Below, piece by piece: positions 47,001 through 53,222 of a stretch of DNA of 64,000 bases (position 1 is the first letter of the stretch; the number at the start of each line of letters is the position of its first letter). The position numbers were made by a program, and so were the translations under genes. The DNA is from an uncultured Collinsella sp. (lineage in GTDB: Bacteria; Actinomycetota; Coriobacteriia; Coriobacteriales; Coriobacteriaceae), in contig UQKM01000009.1 in NCBI GenBank assembly GCA_900541685.1, positions 13,605 to 77,604 of the forward strand, written 5' to 3'. The notes under the pieces are model-generated. The model was not told the DNA's origin. It saw only the letters and a list, made by a program, of their open reading frames with translations, and ran no database searches.

Positions 47001-47494
47001 TCTTAAATGCGTCTGGTGAGGGGATTAAGTACTCGCTCTCTGATATCACGAAGAATCCCTTCACTGCCGGTGATCCTACGGGCCGTGGCGCTTCCAAGAC
47101 CTTTACGTACTACGTGTGCGAGAAGAATGAAAGTTCGATTTTCTCGCATTACAAGTTCGATCAGTCGGTCTATAAGCTTGACGTCACGATGACGGATCAG
47201 AAAGATGGCACGATCGATGCCACGAATGTGACCTACACCCAGACCAAGGACGCTGACGGCAACCCCATCGACGAAGCCGTTCAAACTCCGGTGAAATACA
47301 ACGACGGATCCGATACTTCTAAGCCGACCTCCATCCCCACCTTCACCAACACCTACTCCACCACATTGCCCCTTTCTGGTATGTCGGGCGTCACTCTGAC
47401 GTACTTTGCCGGCGCGGCGGTGCTTTGCGCTGCTGCGGTCTGGATGCACATTCGTCGCAAGGCGAATGCGAAGGGAGGCGAGCGTCGTGAATAA
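44003..47494 (+). CDS. Large LPXTG-type surface protein of the pilus locus (candidate tip adhesin), with G9 tract
   Basis: A 1163-residue exported protein. Signal peptide about residues 17-45 (VLAGVLCGASVLSLVLSLVM), then an acidic Asp/Glu/Ala-rich linker to about 130. Residues about 250-620 show repeats typical of a right-handed beta-helix (GGIMAEGGIVTVSDGYITNN, GGGVYVTD). Two FctA/Spy0128-like isopeptide pilin domains follow (about 760-930 and 950-1115). LPLSG at 1122-1126, a hydrophobic segment and a basic tail form the sorting signal. First gene of a locus with two more LPXTG proteins and a sortase; size and order suggest the tip. A run of nine Gs at 44176-44184 codes M-G-G-G; gain or loss of one G stops translation within about 10 codons. 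GGAGGAG precedes the ATG. Confidence 0.88.
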   Translation: MKANSDKSKQSKKATRRVLAGVLCGASVLSLVLSLVMPPISQAIANDDQTVYTEETVMGGGSSSESTDVENTTNGDAENQNSDDAEDDASEDTVDADSAADGAEAKGVDDGANGEGAISLAAENEPTHEISSGTDLKSKLLNKDQRDGNGAATFKLTADIECDDEIRLEGANTKITLDLNGFKIKHDSSASPLFDVADYATLTVMDSGKVPEKVADGQQLQDKDEHLTPENYGKTAIMSYDGNEVPEDLTYYVTESAASGVGTTEKIKEYKATIKGAIVGATKNSKMRLINVYQHGTFNLESGAITQKKDCNVGNLIYAENGSAVNMSGGYVCGASGSGDGAGIMVSNEKGDVSTLKLTGGVIAGNSANRGGGVYARYSEVAITNGIISGNSTLGAGLGGGIMAEGGIVTVSDGYITNNRMAKFCGHDGWGDHGGAGLAANNGAHVTISGGQITGNYSEEAGGGVYVTDVDRNEESSRSGMAWLNITGGIIASNVSNRSEGAGIRVGQMVDAMINGTTSSKVYITNNHCMSRFDWGGGGIFVQGNSNAGKEYTAGRLFVYNSYISSNTAGGYGGGVAVCPTGKTLVTNTDGTAIFGNISAGVEHNAAGDEHNANGYDPATNSGNEGKPHLSSGGSEKNQDQDAYNSEKFRKNGHADFFLAAKDGHKEPLAAIIGKMLGGGDAKYSGSKELKEAIKIPADGGVQIYRSIGLTSDVHVGDAEANNAQAAATTFITGNYSWDHGGGIMSNGDLYLGVPADTYVYPSLKLKASKALKNKQTEKEEMLTKDQFSFAVYRKDSDTATAPSWKNDSFSDGDCTLVGSAKNDAEGNITFDLGEQFVDKTVVANKITYYLVEQTGGDSDIEYDHTVYEIEVQLTDNETLLMNVPKKDDSSQNVPLYVHNYTITSVSAIRRSGGSTKALGTMERDGEGYYSIIDSNAEKTFTNKYTPYTSSGSWTPKATKVVKGGEMKEFTLEFANNPDFNNAQTVKTWVDGDKSQTLSFLNASGEGIKYSLSDITKNPFTAGDPTGRGASKTFTYYVCEKNESSIFSHYKFDQSVYKLDVTMTDQKDGTIDATNVTYTQTKDADGNPIDEAVQTPVKYNDGSDTSKPTSIPTFTNTYSTTLPLSGMSGVTLTYFAGAAVLCAAAVWMHIRRKANAKGGERRE
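44176..44184 (+). repeat. In-frame G9 homopolymer in the first pilus gene (candidate phase-variation switch)
   Basis: Nine Gs inside codons 58-61. As sequenced the frame is open. With ten Gs the next codons read TTC CTC AAG TGA. With eight Gs the frame runs into TAG after eight codons past the tract. Both shifts therefore switch the 1163-residue protein off just after its signal peptide. Confidence 0.75.
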
Positions 47495-49142
47495 GAAAGT
47501 TTGCTCCTTCCCGATCTTGTTTGCGCTGCTTGCCCTCCTGATCGGCACCTGCTCGGTTGTGTTCCCCGCATCCGCGCAGGCCGCGCCGAGCGCGAACGGT
47601 TCCATCACGGTGAGCGGCACCGTGGCGCGCAGCTACAACGCCTACCAGATCTTTAGCGCCAACGTCGTCGACGGCGACGGCGACGCCAAGATTGCCACCG
47701 ACCTCGCCTGGGCAAGCGCCGCCGTGCGCGACGCCGCGCTGCCTGTGTTGCACAGCGCCGGCATGCCCAATTCCCAGACCACCGCGCAGGAAGCTGCCGA
47801 GTGGCTCAACACCGATTCCCACCTTACGAGCGCGCTGAGCGCACAGCTCGCTCGTTCCCTCCGGAGCTCTGGCGCCGTGTCTGTGGCCCTTAACGTGGGC
47901 ACGGCGGCCGAGCTGCCCTGCGGCTACTGGCTCATCGTCGCCGACGACGACGCCATCGCCCAGGGCGAGGCCGGCACCGCGCCGATCATGGCCCTGGTGG
48001 GCGGCAGCGCCGTCACCGTCAAGCCCAAGGCCGCGACGCCCAAGGTCGCCAAGCACGTGCTGGAGGACAGCACCGCCGCCTGGCAGAAGGCCGCCGATGC
48101 CACGGTCGCAGACGACCTGTACTGGCGCCTCTCTGCCACGGTCCCGGCGGGCCTCACGGCCTACGATACCTATGCGGTGCAGTTCGTCGACACCATGAGC
48201 GCGGGGATCGACCCCTCCAAGGTCGCCGCGAGCATGCACGTGTACGCGGCGGCGGGCGCAGACGGCGGCTTCGACGCCGTTGCCGCCGGCAAGGACGGAC
48301 GCGCCGGCACTAAGGCCGCGAGGGGCTGGACCGACATCACGGCCCAGTGCACCACCAAGGTAGCGGCGGACGGGACCTTCACCGTGCGCACTGGCGACCT
48401 GGTCGCCGCGCTCGGCGGGGTCGACGCCTTCATCGCGGGCGCCCGCGTGGTCGCCGTGTACGATGCGCCGCTCTCCGGCGGCTGCAACCACGGCATCGCG
48501 AAGGGCAACCCCAACGAGGTCTACCTGCGCTACCCGCGCTCTCCTCTTGCCGACCAGTCCGGCGACGCCGGCTTCACCCGCACGTCGAGCGACGACGCGT
48601 GCGCCTACATCTGGGATCTCGCGCTTACCAAGCGCGGCAGCGACGGCGACAAGCCGCTGCCCGGGGCGGTCCTGAGCATCACCGACGACCGCGGGCGCAC
48701 GCTGGCGGCCGATGGCACGTGGGATGCGCAAGGCAAGGCCACCGTCACCACGGGTGAGGACGGCCGCGTGACCGTCTCGGGCGTGGACTCGGGCAAGCTG
48801 GAGGTCCGCGAGCTCAAGGCGCCCAAGGGCTACACCGCCTTTGAGGGCACGCGCTGCGTGACGGTCAAGGCCGAGGGCCTGGACGTCGACCAGGTGGCCG
48901 CCGCCAAGCCTAAGGTGACCGTATCGGCCGAAAGCCCTCTGCGAGTTGATGCCGCCGATGCCGGGAAGGGTTTAGTCGAGTTGTCGGTGCTTAACACCCC
49001 AAGTAACGAAGTGAGTCGAGGCTTTATGCCCTCGACGGGAGATAGAACGTTGGTGTTGGTAACGGCTTTGGCCGTCATCGGAGTAGTGGCTATTGTCGTC
49101 GCGCTCGTCATCAAGCGGGGAGGAGGTCGCCATGATAAATAA
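47487..49142 (+). CDS. LPXTG-type pilin subunit (second pilus gene)
   Basis: A 551-residue exported pilin. N-terminal signal peptide (VCSFPILFALLALLIGTCSVVFPASAQA region), then a domain like that of the third pilus gene (YNAYQIFSANVVDGDGDAKI), a middle isopeptide domain, and a C-terminal Cna-B-like domain with E-box LEVRELKAPKGYT. FMPSTG at 513-518, a membrane segment and RGGGRHDK form the sorting signal. The GTG at 47487 is used: GGGAGG lies upstream, and it overlaps the end of the first gene by 8 bases. Codons are much more GC-rich than in the genes on either side up to about 48.9 kb, then shift to the lower GC of the neighbours, as if the gene were mosaic. Likely an ancillary or base pilin. 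Confidence 0.88.
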   Translation: MNKKVCSFPILFALLALLIGTCSVVFPASAQAAPSANGSITVSGTVARSYNAYQIFSANVVDGDGDAKIATDLAWASAAVRDAALPVLHSAGMPNSQTTAQEAAEWLNTDSHLTSALSAQLARSLRSSGAVSVALNVGTAAELPCGYWLIVADDDAIAQGEAGTAPIMALVGGSAVTVKPKAATPKVAKHVLEDSTAAWQKAADATVADDLYWRLSATVPAGLTAYDTYAVQFVDTMSAGIDPSKVAASMHVYAAAGADGGFDAVAAGKDGRAGTKAARGWTDITAQCTTKVAADGTFTVRTGDLVAALGGVDAFIAGARVVAVYDAPLSGGCNHGIAKGNPNEVYLRYPRSPLADQSGDAGFTRTSSDDACAYIWDLALTKRGSDGDKPLPGAVLSITDDRGRTLAADGTWDAQGKATVTTGEDGRVTVSGVDSGKLEVRELKAPKGYTAFEGTRCVTVKAEGLDVDQVAAAKPKVTVSAESPLRVDAADAGKGLVELSVLNTPSNEVSRGFMPSTGDRTLVLVTALAVIGVVAIVVALVIKRGGGRHDK

Positions 49143-49146
49143 TTGT

Positions 49147-49155
49147 CCCCCCCCC
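49147..49155 (+). repeat. C9 homopolymer upstream of the third pilus gene
   Basis: Nine Cs begin 4 bases after the second pilus gene stop and lie about 110 bases before the third pilus gene. They fall between TTGTCC (49143-49148) and TACTAC (49169-49174), weak promoter-like boxes spaced 20 bases; a change in tract length would alter that spacing. Confidence 0.6.
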
Positions 49156-49263
49156 TTGCTCAGTGGCGTACTACCTCCGTAGCGATTAGAGCGCAGGGAA
49201 ATGAGCCTGCTGACTTTTGGTGATGACGAGAATTAAAGCAACCTCCAAGAAAGAGATCCCAAC

Positions 49264-50925
49264 ATGAAAACAACCAAGAACATCGCACGCCTGGCAGTAA
49301 CCGCCGGCCTCACCGCAGCCCTGAGCTTCGGCGGCGTGATGGCGACAGTCACGATGGCGTTTGCTGCGGAGGGTGCTGCCCCCAGCTATTCGCTCACGAT
49401 TAACAAGTCCGTGGACAATGACTCCACTTCGTTCAAGGCGTATCAGTTTTTTAAGGCTGACGTTATTGACGGAAAGTCCGGTAAGGTTGCGTCCAACATT
49501 GAGTGGGCGAGTGATGACGCAGAGACTGCGGTCCTGAAGGTGCTTGTTGATAATAATGCCCCAGGGATTACCTTAGACTCGACCGCTTCTGACGTTGCCG
49601 ACTACCTTTCCAAGATCACTGATACCACTGATACCACGAGTCTGCCGCAGAGCAGCATCCTTAACAAGATTGCCTTGGCTGTAGAGAAGAGTGTTACCGC
49701 TACGGGCGATTCCTTTGCCGCCGGTCGCGCTTTCACCACTACGAGCGCTGGCTACTACCTGTTCATGACCGATACCGACTCGCTCAGTGCGAATGAGAAG
49801 CAGACCGGTACCTCGCCGATCTTTGCAGTCGTGGGCGGCAACGCAGTGGTCGTTACCGAGAAGACGAGCATCCCGACCGTGACGAAGCAGGTCAAGGACG
49901 ATGGTGCGGACAACGACTGGAAGTACAAGGCGGACTCCCAGATGGGTCAGACCGTTCAGTACAAGCTGACCGGCACGGTTGCAAGCAATGTCGACACGTT
50001 CAGCACCTACTATTATGAGTTCCACGATGAGCTGTCTGCCGGTTTGACTGTTGATAAGTCCACTGTCAAGGCCGTGATTGGTGAGACTCAGATCACGCCT
50101 ACTTCTGTGACCGTGTCTGATCCCGATTCAAATGGCAGAACGGTCTTGAGCGTAAAGTTTGACGATCTTAAGGCTGCCGCCACGGCGGCCGGCGTCACTG
50201 TCGGCGAGCATACAAGGGTCGTTGTCACGTACAGCGCCAAGCTCGACCCGAATAAGTCCCAGCATGTCGTTGTCGGTGGCACGGGCAACTCCAACACCGT
50301 CAAGCTTATCTACTCCAACAACCCTGGCCACGATTCCCGGGGTGAGTCTGTGCCCGACACCGTGCGCGACTACACCTATGCGCTCAAGCTCGTCAAGAAG
50401 GACGCGACGGATGAGAATAAGATACTTAAGGGCGTAAAGTTCACCATCCGTGCCACTGATCCCGACGATATTGCATCCAAGGACATGTATGTCCAGGAGA
50501 ATGGCTCCCTCGATACTGAGGCTTATGAGTTCACGACCACCGACTCCGGCGAGATTAACGTCAAGGGCCTCGATGCCGGCACCTACACCGTCAAGGAGAC
50601 CCATACGCTCGCCGGCTATAACACCATCCCCGAGTTCACCTTCACCATCAAAGCCATTGGATTCAACCAAGCAGAGGGAGAGGGAGAAAACAAGATTACG
50701 GTCGAGACGAGCACCAGGGGTTCCAATTTGGTCGAGGTTGACACGACTAACACGGACAACGGTACTGCTGCCTTGATCGTCAAAAACAAGCAGGGTTCCG
50801 GCCTCCCGCTCACCGGTCTCAATGGCGTGACCTTCACGTGGATCGCTGGCGGCGCGGTGCTGTGCATCGGCGTGGCGCACCTCATCCGCAGCCGTAAGCA
50901 GGCTGAGGAGTCCGAGCAGGAGTAA
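49264..50925 (+). CDS. Major pilin subunit with LPLTG sorting signal
   Basis: A 553-residue exported protein typical of a pilus backbone. Signal peptide about residues 8-35; N-terminal domain SFKAYQFFKADVIDGKSGKV shared with the second gene; a middle domain with Lys/Asn candidates for isopeptide bonds (KLTGTVASNVDTFSTYYYEF); a Cna-B/SpaA-like domain with E-box YTVKETHTLAGYN. LPLTG at 514-518, a hydrophobic segment and RSRKQ tail form the sorting signal. An AAGAAAGAG site precedes the ATG at 49264. It lies 121 bases after the second gene, with a C9 run between. The backbone role rests on domain plan and position. Confidence 0.9.
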   Translation: MKTTKNIARLAVTAGLTAALSFGGVMATVTMAFAAEGAAPSYSLTINKSVDNDSTSFKAYQFFKADVIDGKSGKVASNIEWASDDAETAVLKVLVDNNAPGITLDSTASDVADYLSKITDTTDTTSLPQSSILNKIALAVEKSVTATGDSFAAGRAFTTTSAGYYLFMTDTDSLSANEKQTGTSPIFAVVGGNAVVVTEKTSIPTVTKQVKDDGADNDWKYKADSQMGQTVQYKLTGTVASNVDTFSTYYYEFHDELSAGLTVDKSTVKAVIGETQITPTSVTVSDPDSNGRTVLSVKFDDLKAAATAAGVTVGEHTRVVVTYSAKLDPNKSQHVVVGGTGNSNTVKLIYSNNPGHDSRGESVPDTVRDYTYALKLVKKDATDENKILKGVKFTIRATDPDDIASKDMYVQENGSLDTEAYEFTTTDSGEINVKGLDAGTYTVKETHTLAGYNTIPEFTFTIKAIGFNQAEGEGENKITVETSTRGSNLVEVDTTNTDNGTAALIVKNKQGSGLPLTGLNGVTFTWIAGGAVLCIGVAHLIRSRKQAEESEQE

Positions 50926-51025
50926 CGCTCGCTCACCCATCCCTTTGGCAGGTGGGATGCGATGGCCATGAGACTTGCGGACACTTTTCTCGTCCATCTA
51001 CGTTCTTGCTTTGCCATTCTCTTTT

Positions 51026-51063
51026 CGGGGCAGACTCCGCACTGGAGTCTGCCCCGTTCTTTT
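51026..51063 (+). terminator. Terminator downstream of the major pilin gene
   Basis: A 13-bp perfect stem (51026-51038 and 51044-51056) followed by TTCTTTTT. It may be the main end point of pilin transcription, leaving less transcript for the sortase. The rest of the 306-base gap between pilin and the small peptide gene has no recognisable feature. Confidence 0.88.
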
Positions 51064-51231
51064 TGGACAACGCAGCCGGGGCGCCGTTGCTCGCAGGATC
51101 GGGCGTATGGTTAGCGAACAGATGTTTGCAAATATTGCGTTTACCAGCTGTAAGTGTGAGTGCTCGCAGTAAAATACCCTTGCGACGCATCCCGTGCGCG
51201 GGCGGCCGACGACTCGATCGGAGGTTCCCAA

Positions 51232-51384
51232 ATGCTGAAATTCCTTAACGCGCTCGCCGCCCTCGCGGCGGTTGGCACGTTCGTCATCGCGTTTCTTGAC
51301 TCGTATGAGGTTCGGTTTAAGGTCCGTAGGCGCACGCGCGGTGCGGACGGTAGAAGGCATTTGCGCCGCAACAAGCGCAAATAA
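51232..51384 (+). CDS. Small single-pass membrane peptide in the pilus locus
   Basis: A 50-residue open frame with a good GGAGGTT site 7 bases before the ATG, one hydrophobic N-terminal segment (LNALAALAAVGTFVIAFL) and a very basic tail (RFKVRRRTRGADGRRHLRRN, KRK). It is framed by the pilin terminator and its own terminator, which supports a real, separately expressed gene. No family is recognised. A membrane helper of pilus assembly or a toxin-like peptide are both possible. Confidence 0.6.
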   Translation: MLKFLNALAALAAVGTFVIAFLDSYEVRFKVRRRTRGADGRRHLRRNKRK

Positions 51385-51385
51385 G

Positions 51386-51415
51386 AATGCCCGGGGTTAG
51401 AGGCCCGGGCATTTA
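51386..51415 (+). terminator. Terminator of the small peptide gene
   Basis: A 10-bp perfect stem AATGCCCGGG/CCCGGGCATT (51386-51395 and 51404-51413), two bases after the stop codon. Confidence 0.85.
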
Positions 51416-51487
51416 ACAAAACCAGAAAACTAGGCCGCCCGCGCTCCCAAACATTTACGCGGGGTGCGTCGTTTTCTATTGACATTG

Positions 51488-51520
51488 TATCCCGAATCGC
51501 CCCGCCGATTCGGGATATTT
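51488..51520. terminator. Hairpin upstream of the sortase gene
   Basis: A 12-bp perfect stem (51488-51499 and 51506-51517) with a 6-base loop and a short T-run. It begins a few bases after a consensus-like TTGACA, so it could be a terminator or an attenuator for the sortase. Confidence 0.65.
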
Positions 51521-51646
51521 TGAAAACGCAAATGCAGACCCATGCTCGCGCCGCGCAATGCTGTTTAGCTGCGTTGTCTGGCGCATGAGTTCGCTAATCG
51601 GCTATTATTTGTTTAGACAACTTGAGTTGTAGAGGAGTGACCGGCG

Positions 51647-52585
51647 ATGGTGCAGGGCGCTAAACATATGAAGAGCAATAACGCCGCGGACAACGGCGGC
51701 TCAAACCCTCAGCCCAAACCTCAACCAAAGCCCAAGCGCCGTCGCAAGCGGCTGCCGCGCTGGGCCGACCGGCTCATCACCATCGTCATCATCCTTATTG
51801 GCGTGGGCCTTATGACCTGGCCGTGGATCTTGGACCGGCTTGAGGCCTCGGGCGTGTTCAACCAGATCAGCACCGTGTCCAGCACCGTGGACGCGCTGTC
51901 TGCCGAGGAGCGCGAGCGCATCCTGCTCCAGGCGCGCTCCTTTAACGAGCAGCTGGCGGGCGAGGCCACCGAGCTTCCCGCCGACCAGATCGAGCCCTAC
52001 GCCCAGCAGCTCATCTTTGACCGCGACCCCATGATGAGCTGGGTCGAGATCCCCTCCATCGACGTGAGCATGCCCATCTACCACGGCACGAGCGAAGAAG
52101 TCCTTATGGCAGGCGTCGGCCACCTGGAGGGCACGAGCCTGCCGGTGGGCGGCACCTCGACGCATTGCGTGCTCACCGCGCACTCGGGCATGCGCAACCT
52201 GAGCATGTTCGACGACATCCACTCGCTGGAGCCCGGCGACCTGGTGCTGCTGCACACCATGAACAAGACGCTCGCCTACAAGATGGTGGACTCCGAGGTC
52301 GTGCTGCCCGAGGAGATGGAGTCGCTAACCATCGAGCCCGGCGCCGACAAGGTGACGCTTGTCACCTGCACGCCCTACGGCGTGAACGACCATCGCCTGC
52401 TGGTGCATTGCGTGCGCACCAAGTACAACAAGAAGGACGTCGACAAGCAAAAGTCGCTGGCCGGTCGCCACTGGGGCAAGCGCGAGTTTGCCGTGCTCAT
52501 CGTGGTCGTGGCCATTGTGCTGTTGCTGCTGGACATCGTGATCCACACGATCCGTAAGCGCCGCAAGGCCAAGGCCTCGGCATAG
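51647..52585 (+). CDS. Class C (pilus) sortase
   Basis: A 312-residue transpeptidase that joins pilin subunits at their LPXTG-type motifs through lysine side chains. The Pro/Lys/Arg-rich N-terminus is cytoplasmic, a membrane segment spans about 43-61, and a second at about 276-297 near the C-terminus marks class C. Catalytic residues are His179 (VLTAHSGM), Cys241 (TLVTCTPYG) and Arg250 (NDHRLLVHC). It follows the three LPXTG proteins and is the only sortase in the window. AGAGGAG lies upstream of the ATG at 51647. The protein motif at the site is TAHSG, not the common TGHRG/TGHSG. Confidence 0.93.
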   Translation: MVQGAKHMKSNNAADNGGSNPQPKPQPKPKRRRKRLPRWADRLITIVIILIGVGLMTWPWILDRLEASGVFNQISTVSSTVDALSAEERERILLQARSFNEQLAGEATELPADQIEPYAQQLIFDRDPMMSWVEIPSIDVSMPIYHGTSEEVLMAGVGHLEGTSLPVGGTSTHCVLTAHSGMRNLSMFDDIHSLEPGDLVLLHTMNKTLAYKMVDSEVVLPEEMESLTIEPGADKVTLVTCTPYGVNDHRLLVHCVRTKYNKKDVDKQKSLAGRHWGKREFAVLIVVVAIVLLLLDIVIHTIRKRRKAKASA

Positions 52586-52598
52586 GACATTCTTCAGA

Positions 52599-52707
52599 AC
52601 CACCACAAAGGGGACAGGCACCTTTGTGGTGGTCGGGGCTTCCAAACCATCGCAACATTCGATGAAAATCGCGATTTTGGCGATAAGCGTTGAATGTTGT
52701 GATGCTT
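52599..52707. repeat. Two adjacent hairpin repeats after the sortase gene
   Basis: 52599-52611/52621-52633 is a CAAAGGGGACAGGC copy of the 26631 type (13-bp perfect stem). 52644-52707 is a diverged copy of the 37108 type (AAACCATCGCAACATTCGATG and TTGAATGTTGTGATG arms). The same pair in the opposite order follows the MFS gene at 42451-42580. Confidence 0.82.
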
Positions 52708-52785
52708 TTCGTTGCGGACGCGACGGTCTTCGTTGCGGGCGAGATGCTTTTCGCTATGGACGGTGCGGTTTCGCTGTAGAACCGC
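52705..52785. repeat. Degenerate 21-base tandem repeat
   Basis: Four units with anchors TTCGTTGCGG (52708), TTCGTTGCGG (52729), TTCGCTATGG (52750) and TTCGCTGTAG (52770) give periods of 21, 21 and 20 bases. It adjoins the hairpin repeats and holds no supported gene. Downstream a TATACT (52870-52875) may be the gatC -10 box. This completes the 325-base gap. Confidence 0.6.
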
Positions 52786-52910
52786 CGGCCCGCCGCCTGC
52801 CAGCCCGCCGCCCTCGTTACGTTTTCGCTGCATTTGGGTAAAGCACCTGCTCCAAGCGGCGTTGCCTTGTATACTAGAGCGGTTTATCTGTTATGCGGAA
52901 GGGAGCGCCT

Positions 52911-53222
52911 ATGGCACTCAGCGAGAAAGACGTGCGCGGCATCGCCGAGTACGCAAAGATCGCACTGACCGATGACGAGCTCACCCAGATGACGTCCTAC
53001 CTGAACGACGCCGTCCAGATGCTCGAGCCCGTCTTGCAATATGACTTGCCCGACGTGGAGCCCACGTTCCATCCCATCGGAAGCCTGTCCAACGTGATGG
53101 GCGACGACCTGCGCGAGCCCGAGCGCGACCTGCCGCTCGACGTTGCGCTCGAAAACGCCGGCAGCGCGCGCGACCGCTACTTCCGCGTGCCGTCCATTTT
53201 GGGAGAGGGGGAGAGCGAGTAA
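52911..53222 (+). CDS. gatC: Aspartyl/glutamyl-tRNA amidotransferase subunit C
   Basis: A 103-residue GatC, the small subunit that holds GatA and GatB together in the transamidosome, which converts Glu-tRNA-Gln or Asp-tRNA-Asn to the amide. Family features: ALSEKDVRGIAEYAKIALTD, LNDAVQMLEPV and the C-terminal ARDRYFRVPSIL. The ATG at 52911 follows AAGGGAG. Its stop overlaps the gatA start by one base (TAATG). Confidence 0.94.
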   Translation: MALSEKDVRGIAEYAKIALTDDELTQMTSYLNDAVQMLEPVLQYDLPDVEPTFHPIGSLSNVMGDDLREPERDLPLDVALENAGSARDRYFRVPSILGEGESE

